Positions 1 through 8,743 of a DNA stretch of 64,000 nt are shown one piece after another. Made by a program: the position numbers and the translations under genes. This stretch comes from an uncultured Acidimicrobiia bacterium (lineage in GTDB: Bacteria; Actinomycetota; Acidimicrobiia; Spongiisociales; Spongiisociaceae). Numbering within the stretch: the stretch's first letter is position 1; every line of letters begins with the position of its first letter. The stretch spans positions 1,095,990 to 1,159,989 of the forward strand of contig OY282370.1 in assembly GCA_958295745.1 (NCBI GenBank), written 5' to 3'. Under the pieces are notes generated by a model. The model made no database searches. It saw only the letters and a program-made list of their open reading frames with translations, and had not been told where the DNA came from.

Positions 1-330
1 TTTCGCGTTCTAACCGCGAAACTCCCCGGCTTCGCCGGGCCCCTCCCCCGCCGCCACCGATCCACCGTCTTCGTGCCGCGGCGGGCGTGTTCCACCCGAC
101 CGCACCATCTGCGTTCAGCACGGCTAGTTTCAACGCCCGCCTCAGTAAGCCATCGACCCTAAAAGGGTCCGGCGGACCGAGGGGCTGGACGCTGCCTATA
201 TGATCGCAGATGCCCGGGACACCTGCGATATCCATCTCCACAATGTATATCACATGGCTATGACAGAACCAAGACCCTTGTTGCGCATCCCCTCTGATTT
301 TTTTCGCGAGGGGGATTCTCCCCGCCCGAT
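1..330 (+). repeat. Dispersed intergenic repeat, copy A (no gene seen in 1-392)
   Basis: Non-coding stretch that matches three other places in the window. It begins with TTTCGCG-N7-CGCGAAA, runs through GGCTTCGCCGGGCCCCTCCC and CCGCCGCCACC, later has TATATCACATGG, then GACAGAACCAAGACCCTT at 262-279, and ends near a T-run followed by CGCGA (about 309-318). The same order of blocks is seen at 13990-14040 plus 15673-15935, where an IS110 splits it. It may continue leftwards out of the window. I see no RNA gene or ORF of note in it; an SD (GGGAGG) for the next gene lies at the right edge. Confidence 0.7.
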
Positions 331-392
331 CCGGTAGCATTGCCTGACGAGGCGGCTCCTTACGGGGTTGCTTCTCTGCGAAGGGAGGAAGC

Positions 393-836
393 ATGGGCTT
401 GGCCGAGGACTTGGCAGGACGCATCGGCGAGGCGGTCGGGGCGGGCGGCTGGCACACCGTCACCCAGGCGGACATCGACCGGTTCGCCGAGGTGACCGTC
501 GACCGCAACTGGATACACGTGGACGCCGACCGCTCCGCCCGGGGGCCCTTCGGCGCAACCATCGCCCACGGATTCCTGACCCTGTCGCTGATCACCGGCA
601 TCGGCCCCCATCTGGAACTGCCCGCCGGGGTAACCGCTATCAACTACGGCCTCGACCGGGTGCGGTTCATCACTCCGGTCCCGGCCGGGTCGAGGGTGCG
701 GGCGTCGGCGCGGCTGACCGGTGTGAGCGAGACCACCCGCGGGATCAGGGTGGAGCAGAAGGTCACGGTCGAGCTGGAAGGAAGTGACAAACCCGCCTGC
801 GTGGCCGAGACGGTGCTCCTGTTGATTCCAAGCTGA
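393..836 (+). CDS. MaoC family (R)-hydratase
   Basis: Single hot-dog-fold hydratase of 147 residues, the usual length for a one-domain MaoC protein. The hydratase-2 motif is present as D37-R-N-W-I-H42 followed by GPFGATIAHG, giving the Asp/His pair that hydrates trans-2-enoyl-CoA to (R)-3-hydroxyacyl-CoA; substrate chain length cannot be told. The ATG at 393 follows a good SD (GGGAGG, 6 nt). It stands alone and is convergent with proA. The stop region carries a short tandem copy: GATTCCAAGCTGA occurs twice around 823-850, so the last codons are repeated just after the stop. Confidence 0.85.
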   Translation: MGLAEDLAGRIGEAVGAGGWHTVTQADIDRFAEVTVDRNWIHVDADRSARGPFGATIAHGFLTLSLITGIGPHLELPAGVTAINYGLDRVRFITPVPAGSRVRASARLTGVSETTRGIRVEQKVTVELEGSDKPACVAETVLLLIPS

Positions 837-908
837 TCGATTCCAAGCTGACGACCTGAGCCCGGGCCGCCGCCCCAGGCCGCCGAAGGCAGCCCCCCGG
901 TATGGAGG

Positions 909-2195
909 TCAGGCGATGGGCAGGTCCCGATGGGTGTACGACCTCTTGCCCGGCCCGTAGTCCCCCGCCGCATGGCCCTTCCCGCTGAGCAACCACTTGG
1001 TGGTGAACAGGCCGTCCGCCCCCATGGGGCCCCGGGCGTGGACCCGTCCGGTGGCGATCCCCACCTCGGCCCCCAACCCGTAGCGGTATCCGTCGGCGAA
1101 CCGGGTGCTGGCGTTCCAGAACACCGAGGAGGCGTCCACCGTATCGAGGAACCGCCGGGCGGCCTCGGCGTCTTCGGTGACGATCGTGTCGGTGTGGGCC
1201 GAACCGTAGGCGTGGATGTGTTCGATGGCCTCCTCCAGCCCGTCCACCTCCCGGGCGGCGATGGTGAGATCGCCGAACTCCTGCCCGAAGTCGGACTCCC
1301 GGGCGGCGGACACCCCCGGCGCCATGGCCTGCACCGCCTCGTCGCCGCGAACCTCCACCCCGGCGTCCAGGAGCGCCTGCACCACCGCGGCGCCCCCCGG
1401 AAAGGCGCGGTGGATCAGCAGGGTCTCGGCCGCGTTGCATACCGCGGCGTAGTCGGTCTTGGCGTCCACGGCCACCCGCACCGCCATGCCGGCGTCGGCG
1501 GCGGCGTCTATGAACACGTGGCACACCCCGTCGGCATGCCCCAGCACGGGAATCCTCGACGCGGACTTGATGGAGCGGACCAGCTCGTTGGAACCGCGGG
1601 GAATCACGAGGTCGATGTATTCGTCCAGCTCGAGCAGGTCGGCCACGGCCTCGCGGCCTTCGATGTTCTGCACGGCGTCGGGGTCGGCCCCCGCCTCGAC
1701 CACCGCCTCCCGCAGCAAGTCGGTGAGGGCCCGGTTGGAATGACGGGCTTCGGAACCCCCCTTCATGAGAACGGCGTTGCCGGTGCGCAGGGCCAGCGAG
1801 CCGATCTGGACAACCGCGTCCGGGCGGCTCTCGAAGACGATCAGGAGGACACCGATCGGCGCCCGCACCTGCTCCAGGACCAGCCCCTCGTCCAGCTCCC
1901 GCCTGAGCAGCGGCCTCCCCACCTGGTCGGAGTGGCCGATCAGCACCCGGACCCCTTCCCGCAGGGTTTCCAGCTTGGCGGGCGAAAGCGCCAACCGCTC
2001 GATGATGGACCCCGGAAGCTCCCCGGCGCCCGGGGCCTCCAAATCGAGCCGGTTGGCGGCGATCAGGCCGGCCTCCCGCTCGCGCAGGAGCCGCTCGAGA
2101 TGCCGCAGCACCTCGGTCCGGATCTCGCCGCCCGCGGCCGCCAGCCCGCGCTGCGCACGCCGCGCCGCCCGGCCCCTGCCGCTCGGTGTCAACAC
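909..2195 (-). CDS. proA: Gamma-glutamyl phosphate reductase
   Basis: Second enzyme of proline synthesis: NADPH-dependent reduction of gamma-glutamyl phosphate to glutamate semialdehyde in the cytosol. The 428-residue length and the aldehyde-dehydrogenase-fold motifs fit, including the catalytic Cys in DYAAVCNAAE, the cofactor stretch FESRPDAVVQI and the C-terminal GPMGADGLFTTKW. The GTG start at 2195 is the best in-frame choice; no convincing SD precedes it. proB is not in the window, and it is transcribed away from the neighbouring nucleotidase gene across about 230 bp. Confidence 0.93.
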   Translation of the reverse strand: MLTPSGRGRAARRAQRGLAAAGGEIRTEVLRHLERLLREREAGLIAANRLDLEAPGAGELPGSIIERLALSPAKLETLREGVRVLIGHSDQVGRPLLRRELDEGLVLEQVRAPIGVLLIVFESRPDAVVQIGSLALRTGNAVLMKGGSEARHSNRALTDLLREAVVEAGADPDAVQNIEGREAVADLLELDEYIDLVIPRGSNELVRSIKSASRIPVLGHADGVCHVFIDAAADAGMAVRVAVDAKTDYAAVCNAAETLLIHRAFPGGAAVVQALLDAGVEVRGDEAVQAMAPGVSAARESDFGQEFGDLTIAAREVDGLEEAIEHIHAYGSAHTDTIVTEDAEAARRFLDTVDASSVFWNASTRFADGYRYGLGAEVGIATGRVHARGPMGADGLFTTKWLLSGKGHAAGDYGPGKRSYTHRDLPIA

Positions 2196-2427
2196 CTCAA
2201 CATCCTTGCGCCTGCGCCCGTCTCGGTCTTCTTGGTCTGCCTCGTCATCGCAGTCGTCATCCTACCGGCGCCGAACGACGCCTCCTGCCGCACCGGCGCC
2301 GACAGGGAGACAGGGCTTCGGGGGAGGTTCGCGGCGCGCCCGACGTCAGGCGTCTATAGACTCCGCCTCGGCTGTAGGGGCTGTACGAAATCATTGGCTC
2401 GAAGACACTGAAGTAGAAGGAGTGCGC

Positions 2428-4401
2428 ATGACTGATATTCGACCTAGGAGACCGTTCGCGGTACTCGCCGTCCTGGCGCTGACGGCCGGGATGCTGGGGG
2501 CGGCCGCCTCCGCAGGGAACGCCCAGGACGCCGAGGAGGCCGGAGGGTTCACCCTGACGATCCTGCACAACAACGACGGCGAGTCGAAGCTACTGCCCGA
2601 AGAGGGTTCCGATCCGGGGGTGGCCCGCTTCGTAGCCCTGATCAAGCAGCTCCAGGCCGAAGCATCCGGCGACGGGGTGATAACCCTCACTTCGGGGGAC
2701 AACTTCCTGGCCTCCCAGGAGCTGGGCGTGTCCATGAGCCGGGAAGGGCCGCTCTACGACTCCATCGCTCTGAGCGGGGTCTACGACGCCATGGCCCTGG
2801 GGAACCACGACTTCGATCTCGGACCCGAGTTCACCGCCCGGTTCATCACGGGGTTCTCGCCGGCCATCCCCTTCCTCTCCGCCAACATGGACTTCTCGGG
2901 GGAGCCGTCCCTGCAGGCGCTGGTCGACAGCGGCCTGATATCCGGCAGCGCCGTGATCGAGAAGGGCGGGGAGCGGATCGGGGTGATCGGAGCGGTCACG
3001 CCCATGCTGCCCAACATCTCCAGCCCCCGGAACGCGGTGGTCTCCGACGTGCTCACCGCGGTGTCCGGGGAGGCGGAGAGCCTGGGCGCCCAAGGCGTGA
3101 ACAAGATCATCCTGGTGAGCCACCTCCAGGACGTGGCCGAAGAGATCGAGCTGGTGGCGATGCTCTCCGACGTGGACGTGGTGATCGCCGGAGGAGGGGA
3201 CGACCTGCTCCGCAACGAGGGGGACACCTGCATGCCGGACGAGGAACCGGCGTCGCCCTATCCCAACTGGGTGGCCGACTCCGACGGAACCATGGTGCCG
3301 GTGGTCACCGCTCCGGGCGGGTACCGCTGCATCGGGGAGCTGAACGTCACCTTCGACGACGCCGGGAAGGTCACGGCCGCCCAGGGCCGCTCCATCGGGG
3401 TGGGCTTCGACGTGGCGCCCGATCCTGTGGTCCAGGCAGAGGTGATCGAACCCCTGGCGGCGGCGGTGGCAGGCATCGACGCCCAAGTGATCGGAACCAG
3501 CGAGGTGGAACTGGACGGACGCAGGTCCATGATCCGCACGGCGGCGACCAACGAGGGCAACCTGATGGCCGACGCCCTGCGCGCCGCGGCCGCCGGCCTG
3601 GCCGATGATTTCGGCAGCCCGGCGCCGGACGCGGCGGTCCAGAACGGAGGGGGCATCCGCAACGACTCGGTGATACCCGCCGGGGACATCACCTTAGGGA
3701 CCACCTGGGACATCGCCCCGTTCCGCAACTTCGCGGTGGTGGGCGAGGTTTCCCGTGAGACCTTCCATATCCTGCTCGAGCAGGCCGTGGACCGGATACC
3801 CGGCGCCGCAGGCCAGTTCGCCCAGGTCTCGGGGTTCACCCTCACCTACGATCCCTCCGCCCCGGCCCGGGAGATCGCCCGTGACGGCGACTGTTCCCTG
3901 GTCGGAAACCCCGGAGAGCGGGTGAGGGAGGTGGTTCTCTCCGACGGTACGGTCATCGTCAGGGACGGCGCCGTGGTGCCGGGAGACCCGGTGGTGCTGG
4001 CCACCATCGACTTCCTGGCCGGCGGCGGGGACTGCTACCCCTTGACGGATGTCGCCTTCACCAAGCTGGGCGTCACCTACCAGCAGGCCTTGGCCGACTA
4101 CATCTCCACGAATCTGGGCGGGACGATCACCGCGGCGGACTACCCGTCCGGCGGCGGGGGCCGCATCGTCGCTCTGGAACCCGCCGAAGAGGATGACGAC
4201 GGGGATGACGAGGGTTCGGCCGCCCGGCAGGTGCGGGTGGAAGCGGGCGACTACCTGCGGACGATCGCCATGACCCATCTGGGAGACGAGAACCGCTGGC
4301 CGGAGATATACGACCTCAACAAGGGCGTTATGCAGGCCGACGGGCGGTCGCTGACCAACCCCGACCTGATCCACATCGGTTGGTTGCTGCAGCTCCCGTG
4401 A
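2428..4401 (+). CDS. Exported 5'-nucleotidase-like bifunctional metallophosphatase with C-terminal LysM
   Basis: 657-residue protein with an N-terminal signal peptide (basic MTDIRPRRP, then about 20 hydrophobic residues and a likely cleavage near ASAGNAQ). A calcineurin-like metallophosphoesterase domain follows (ILHNND, SGDNFLASQE, GNHDFD), then a UshA-type 5'-nucleotidase C domain with NGGGIRND, an acidic linker EEDDDGDDEG, and a LysM-like module over the last 55 residues that could hold it to peptidoglycan. Two metal motifs are unusual: the first is NNDGE rather than D-x-H, and the GGHTH region reads GGGDD. Known relatives release nucleosides or phosphate outside the membrane. ATG at 2428 is chosen because the signal peptide starts there; the open frame upstream has no signal. 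Confidence 0.85.
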   Translation: MTDIRPRRPFAVLAVLALTAGMLGAAASAGNAQDAEEAGGFTLTILHNNDGESKLLPEEGSDPGVARFVALIKQLQAEASGDGVITLTSGDNFLASQELGVSMSREGPLYDSIALSGVYDAMALGNHDFDLGPEFTARFITGFSPAIPFLSANMDFSGEPSLQALVDSGLISGSAVIEKGGERIGVIGAVTPMLPNISSPRNAVVSDVLTAVSGEAESLGAQGVNKIILVSHLQDVAEEIELVAMLSDVDVVIAGGGDDLLRNEGDTCMPDEEPASPYPNWVADSDGTMVPVVTAPGGYRCIGELNVTFDDAGKVTAAQGRSIGVGFDVAPDPVVQAEVIEPLAAAVAGIDAQVIGTSEVELDGRRSMIRTAATNEGNLMADALRAAAAGLADDFGSPAPDAAVQNGGGIRNDSVIPAGDITLGTTWDIAPFRNFAVVGEVSRETFHILLEQAVDRIPGAAGQFAQVSGFTLTYDPSAPAREIARDGDCSLVGNPGERVREVVLSDGTVIVRDGAVVPGDPVVLATIDFLAGGGDCYPLTDVAFTKLGVTYQQALADYISTNLGGTITAADYPSGGGGRIVALEPAEEDDDGDDEGSAARQVRVEAGDYLRTIAMTHLGDENRWPEIYDLNKGVMQADGRSLTNPDLIHIGWLLQLP

Positions 4402-4446
4402 CGCATGTAGAATGAGATCCCCTTACAAAACTTCCTCACCAGGAAC

Positions 4447-4480
4447 GATGACACCCCGGACCTTCCGCCGGGGTGTCATC
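4447..4480 (+). terminator. Strong hairpin after the nucleotidase gene
   Basis: GATGACACCCCGG and CCGGGGTGTCATC form a perfect 13-bp stem around an 8-nt loop, 46 nt past the nucleotidase stop and well before the CapA start. No T-run follows, so it is a terminator-like hairpin rather than a textbook intrinsic terminator. Confidence 0.6.
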
Positions 4481-4640
4481 GCGCCGGGATCCTCGGATCG
4501 ATGACCCTCGAATAGGGACCTCCTCCGGTCTGCGGCCTCGGGCCTCCTCGAAATGTCACAGCCGGGAGGGATACTTGAACGATGAAGATCGATGCGGACC
4601 GCCGGTGTATCGCCCGGCGCTCTCCCGGTTTCAACCGGTG

Positions 4641-6092
4641 ATGCCTTCCCGCCTGTCCAAAGGAGGCCTGTTGCTCCTGGCCGGCGCGGGCCTGGCGGCG
4701 TCGATCGCCCTGGGCGCCTGCCGCCAGGAACCGAACGGCAGCCCTACACCTGACGACGCCCCCGCTTCTGCTCCCACAACGGCGCCGTCCGCAACCGTTT
4801 TGCCGGCGGCCGCCGCCCTCCCGACGACGACCACCACCCCACCGACAACCGTTGCACCCACGACCACCACCCTTCCGGCGGCCGCCACCATCCCACCGAC
4901 AACCTCTGCGCCGGCGGCCACCACCCCGCCCACAACCGTTGCGCCCACGACCACCACCCCGCCAACGACCACCCTTCCGGCGGCCACCGCCGCCGCCCGG
5001 TCGGACACCGCCGCTTCATCCACCCCGCCCGTCGAGAAGGAACCCCGCTCCTTCACCATCGCCGCCACCGGCGACCTGCTCATCCACGGACCGGTCGCCG
5101 ACCGGGCCCGCACCGCGGACGGCTGGAACTTCACCCCGATGTTCTCGATGGTCGCCCCCCGCCTGCGCTCCGCCGACCTGGCCGTATGCCATGTGGAATC
5201 GCCGATGTCGCCCGACAACACCGGGCTCTCCGGCTACCCGCGCTTCCTGGTTCCCAACCAGCTGGCCGAGGCGATCCGCGAGGCGGGCTACGACACCTGC
5301 TCGCTGGCCTCCAACCACTCCGCCGACTGGGGCGCCGATGGGGTGGCGGGCACGATCGAGGCGCTCGACCGCGCCTGGGTGGCCCACTCGGGAATGGCCC
5401 GCTCCCCTCCCGAGCAGAAGCGGATCAACCTACTGGAGGTGAAAGGCGCCTGGGTGGCCCACCTGTCCTATACGTACGGCTTGAACACGGGGCCCCTGCC
5501 CGCCGAGCGGTCCTACCTCGCCAACCTCGTCGACGAGGCGGCGATCCTCGGCGAAGCCCGCCGGGCCAGGACCGCGGGGGCGGGATTCGTCATCCTGTCG
5601 CTGCACTGGGGCGCCGAATACAGGCGGCTCCCCACCCGCTACCAGACCGGCCTCGGTGCCCGGCTCCTGTCCTCCCCCGACATCGACCTCATCCCCGGCC
5701 ATCACGCCCATGTGGTGCAGCCCGTGGTGGAGATCGACGGTGAATACCTCGTGTACGGGCTGGGCAACTTCCTGTCCAACCAGTCCAACCGCAGGTGCCC
5801 AGGGTGTCCGCCGGGCATCCAGGACGGGGTGATCCTGCACCTCACCGTCACCGAGGACCGCACCTCCGGCAGATGGCGCGTGAGCGCGGTCTCGCACACC
5901 CCCACCCGGGTGGATCTGGCGACCTTCCGGATCGTCGTTGTTATCGACCCCGCGGACGGATACGACACCGATGAGATGGCGGCGTCGGCGAGGCGGACCG
6001 CCTCCGCCCTCGGCGCTCTGGGAACGGCAACGCCGATCCACATATGGCCCGAGCACCGCATCGACAGCCGCTGGCTCTACGGCAAAAGGTGA
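4641..6092 (+). CDS. CapA-family (PGA_cap) metallophosphatase lipoprotein
   Basis: 483 residues. Signal sequence ends in the lipobox LGAC with Cys27 as the lipidated residue, so the mature protein should be anchored on the outer face of the membrane. A low-complexity linker rich in Pro, Thr and Ala (repeated PTT/TTT, about residues 35-130) spans the envelope. The CapA/PGA_cap fold follows, with GDLLIHG, HVES, SNHSADWG, LHWGAEY, GHHAH and GNFLSNQ, the metal-binding signature of the family linked to poly-gamma-glutamate or capsule. No capB/capC partners lie nearby, so the substrate is unknown. The start is set at the ATG that begins the lipoprotein signal; open frame exists upstream. Its 3' end overlaps the convergent DUF4276 gene by 16 bp. 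Confidence 0.85.
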   Translation: MPSRLSKGGLLLLAGAGLAASIALGACRQEPNGSPTPDDAPASAPTTAPSATVLPAAAALPTTTTTPPTTVAPTTTTLPAAATIPPTTSAPAATTPPTTVAPTTTTPPTTTLPAATAAARSDTAASSTPPVEKEPRSFTIAATGDLLIHGPVADRARTADGWNFTPMFSMVAPRLRSADLAVCHVESPMSPDNTGLSGYPRFLVPNQLAEAIREAGYDTCSLASNHSADWGADGVAGTIEALDRAWVAHSGMARSPPEQKRINLLEVKGAWVAHLSYTYGLNTGPLPAERSYLANLVDEAAILGEARRARTAGAGFVILSLHWGAEYRRLPTRYQTGLGARLLSSPDIDLIPGHHAHVVQPVVEIDGEYLVYGLGNFLSNQSNRRCPGCPPGIQDGVILHLTVTEDRTSGRWRVSAVSHTPTRVDLATFRIVVVIDPADGYDTDEMAASARRTASALGALGTATPIHIWPEHRIDSRWLYGKR

Positions 6093-6670
6093 TCTAGCTG
6101 TTCAATAAATCGATTGGCGTAGAAGGAAGCTTTTCGGACCTTATTTGGATCTATCTTCGATAGCAGTTTAAAGCTATGTGAACCCTTATTATATCGGCCT
6201 TTACTGGTATCTTTAGTTGCCTGTTCAAGCTTGTTTATTATATCCTTTTTAGGTATTCGTTCAACATCCTGATTTTGAGGTATCACCTTTTCTCGATACC
6301 CTTGACCATAATAGTCAGCTAGCCCTTTTTTGTCGGCCAGAAACCAGGACTCCATTATCTGGACCATCATATGACACTGCTCATCAGAGGCATCCTCGGG
6401 TCTTTCCCATCCATCCCTGCCCTTTAGATGTTGCCAAGGTCTATTATGTTCAAGGACCTCCTCTTCAGAATCCACAAGTAGCAGAGCTACTTCCTTCTTT
6501 CCATGAGAAGTCTCGAATTTGTCATAAGCTTCCTTACGGCTACCACAGGCAATTATTTTCGGCATCCTTCCTGAAAACCCCGCCCTTTCTATGAACGCCT
6601 GAAAGCCTTTGCGGCAATCCGTTCTGGGCTTCCCTTTACCGCCACCTTCAACATATATCTTAACGCTCAC
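6077..6670 (-). CDS. DUF4276 family protein, TOPRIM-like, partner of the adjacent ATPase
   Basis: 197 residues, matching DUF4276 proteins by eye: VEGGGKG near the N terminus (Glu8), LLLVDSEEEV (Asp67, Glu69) and MESWFLAD. A Glu followed by an acidic D-x-E pair is the pattern of TOPRIM nuclease/primase folds, which is inference here. The gene overlaps the upstream ATPase by 4 bp (ATGA), so the two are co-translated. Such ATPase plus TOPRIM-like pairs include known anti-phage systems (PARIS, OLD/Gabija). Base composition is clearly AT-richer than both flanks, and the codons end in A/T, indicating transfer. The last codons run into the 3' end of capA. Confidence 0.75.
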   Translation of the reverse strand: MSVKIYVEGGGKGKPRTDCRKGFQAFIERAGFSGRMPKIIACGSRKEAYDKFETSHGKKEVALLLVDSEEEVLEHNRPWQHLKGRDGWERPEDASDEQCHMMVQIMESWFLADKKGLADYYGQGYREKVIPQNQDVERIPKKDIINKLEQATKDTSKGRYNKGSHSFKLLSKIDPNKVRKASFYANRFIEQLDHLLP

Positions 6671-7893
6671 CAGCGGTTTCCTCCGAGCTCACCGCTAGTC
6701 CAGAGATCTCCAAGGCGGTATTTCTCCAGCCATGGTTTTAGTTGCCTTTTATTCAGCCTATACAAGCTTGTAACCATTTTTGGCTTCTCACATATTACAA
6801 TTGATTCTGGCGCTTCTGTAAGGGCATCAACCAATATCTCTGAATGAGTAGTCACAATTATTTGACTATTTTTTGATGCTTCTATAAGTAGCTCACCCAA
6901 TCCCGGAATGATATCGGGGTGTAAACCTGTTTCTGGTTCCTCTATACAGATAACTGGAGGAGGATCAGGGTTACAAAGAACAGTCAACAAACAGAGATAC
7001 CGCAGAGTACCATCAGAAAGCCTACTAGATGGTATAGGAAAATCCAACCCTTTTTCATGAAATTGAATTTGTACGGTACCGTCTCTCAGGTGAGGGACTA
7101 TATCATCAACCAACGGATAGAAGGACTTTATGTGTTCCATTATTTTTTTCTTGATAGGTGGACGGGTAAACAGATTATTCAACACTAGACCAAAATTTGA
7201 AGCATCCTCCAATAAGAAATCCTGTATCTGGTCTGTTGCCTGAGGAGATCTGATCGATCCAGTATTGGATACGTCCCACTCGCGATAAAATCTAATATTT
7301 TTGAATCTATCTCCCAGGTAAGTCAGCTCCGGATAAGTATCTGGATCACGACGCTGTGATAGAATTGATTTTTCAAGGCTCACCTCTTCTCTTTGCAAAT
7401 ATCGTTTGTACACTCTTTGTTGAGATAGATTGTCCTTTTCGGTCTCCTCTTTTTCTTGGACATTGAGTACAGGATTGCCGTTCTGAAAGCTATAATACAT
7501 GTAGGGTTCAAGATATCCTGGTTGGGGTTTTTCTTCCTCAACCGCTTCGTCCACGAGTTCAAACCTTTGTCCAGATTCCCGAAAGGACAGCCGGTATCTG
7601 AGAGGTATTCTCCCAGGTTGTGAGTTTTCGGTTGTAACTTCTATGGTAGCTATGTTAAAGGCTTCATGTCCTTTCCAAATCCATTCTCGTGAACCTCCAC
7701 CTAATCGAATGGGATCAAGAAGGTCTCGCGGCGCAGCCGTAAGAAGGGACAATGCCTCGATGAGATTTGATTTCCCTGAAGCATTCGGGCCGATCAGGAC
7801 ATTGAGGGGCTGAAGTTCGAATCTTGGGGTAAGAGGACCGTAGGAAAGGAGGTTCTGCAAACGGATTGTTCGGATGAATCTCCTGCCATCCAT
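6667..7893 (-). CDS. RecF/OLD-like AAA (ABC-type) ATPase, candidate defence ATPase
   Basis: 408 residues with a full ABC-type ATPase set: Walker A GPNASGKS at 35-42, a middle region with coiled-coil-like charged stretches, the signature-like SSRLSDGTLRYL, Walker B VICIEEPETGLHP and the H-loop TTHS. This is the AAA_21 / RecF-SMC-like group found beside TOPRIM-type effectors. It is the first gene of a two-gene unit with the DUF4276 gene (4-bp overlap). AT-rich, A/T-ending codons contrast sharply with the flanking genes. In known systems of this type the ATPase senses an invader trigger and the TOPRIM partner acts as the toxic nuclease; that role is inferred, not shown. Confidence 0.8.
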   Translation of the reverse strand: MDGRRFIRTIRLQNLLSYGPLTPRFELQPLNVLIGPNASGKSNLIEALSLLTAAPRDLLDPIRLGGGSREWIWKGHEAFNIATIEVTTENSQPGRIPLRYRLSFRESGQRFELVDEAVEEEKPQPGYLEPYMYYSFQNGNPVLNVQEKEETEKDNLSQQRVYKRYLQREEVSLEKSILSQRRDPDTYPELTYLGDRFKNIRFYREWDVSNTGSIRSPQATDQIQDFLLEDASNFGLVLNNLFTRPPIKKKIMEHIKSFYPLVDDIVPHLRDGTVQIQFHEKGLDFPIPSSRLSDGTLRYLCLLTVLCNPDPPPVICIEEPETGLHPDIIPGLGELLIEASKNSQIIVTTHSEILVDALTEAPESIVICEKPKMVTSLYRLNKRQLKPWLEKYRLGDLWTSGELGGNRW

Positions 7894-8011
7894 CTTCTGC
7901 TCCTGCTCATGCCCCGTCGAGGTCGGTAATTCTTTATCATAGTCTCTCGGGGCGATAGTCGTCGTAGATTACCAAAACGGGGGTGGCGGGGGGTTGTGAG
8001 GTGCCGGGGAG

Positions 8012-8659
8012 TCAAGGATGTAAGTCGATGTCCACCCTGATGGACGCGCCTAGGCGCCGCACCGAGGTGACCCGCACCGGATGGGCGTCCTCGAGCGTGG
8101 TCCAGGTTCCGCGGAACAGCGGGCGGCCCGTTCCTCCGGCCAGCAGCGGGCCGTAGTAGAGGACGCCCCGGTCGGCCAGCCCGGCGTCGAGGAAGGAGCG
8201 GAACAGGCGGGCGCCTCCCTCGAGCAGGAGGCTCTCCACCCCGAGAGCGGGCAGCCGGATCAGTCCGGCCTCCAGGTCCACCGCCTCTCCCCTGGGGCCG
8301 GGCGCCTCGATCACGGACGCCTCGATCACCCGCCCCGATGCTTCGAGGGGCCCGGGCGCCAGGATGATCGGGCCGCGCCCCAACAGCCGGGCCTGCGGCG
8401 GCAGCGCCCTCCGTCCGGCCACTATCACCGGCCTCGGCTGTCCGGGGGCCGGCGTCTCGTGCTGGCCGAGCCGGACCGTCAGCCGGGGGTCGTCGGCCCG
8501 CACGGTGCCCGCCCCCACCATCACCGCATCCACCGAACCCCGCAGCCGGTGGGCGTCCCGGCGCGCCTCGGGCGAGCTGATCCATTGGGAGGTTCCGTCG
8601 GCGGCGGCCAACTGGCCGTCGAGGGTGAGCGCCGCCTTCAGGATGACGGTAGGCCGCAT
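8012..8659 (-). CDS. RibD C-terminal-domain (DHFR-like) reductase
   Basis: 215 residues covering only the RibD_C fold: LKAALTLDGQLAAADGTSQWISS, the pyrimidine/NADPH-binding VDAVMVGAGTVRADDPRLTVR, and LLLEGGARLFRSFLDAGLAD. In bifunctional RibD this domain reduces 5-amino-6-(5-phosphoribosylamino)uracil in riboflavin synthesis. Here the deaminase domain is missing and no rib genes are near, so it may be either a stand-alone pyrimidine reductase or a related DHFR-family reductase. It lies 84 bp downstream of the MGMT gene on the same strand and may be co-transcribed. About 118 bp separate it from the AT-rich island. Confidence 0.75.
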   Translation of the reverse strand: MRPTVILKAALTLDGQLAAADGTSQWISSPEARRDAHRLRGSVDAVMVGAGTVRADDPRLTVRLGQHETPAPGQPRPVIVAGRRALPPQARLLGRGPIILAPGPLEASGRVIEASVIEAPGPRGEAVDLEAGLIRLPALGVESLLLEGGARLFRSFLDAGLADRGVLYYGPLLAGGTGRPLFRGTWTTLEDAHPVRVTSVRRLGASIRVDIDLHP

Positions 8660-8743
8660 GCCGAAAGCGTACCCGCCGGCCTTGGAGAAGCACCGCCGCG
8701 AGAGCCGGACCGCCCCGACCCGGGGGGGCGTAAGGGCGCGGAC

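Noticed and set aside
1765-2427. Upstream extension of the nucleotidase frame
   Set aside because: It overlaps proA antisense and lacks any signal; the signal peptide begins at 2428.
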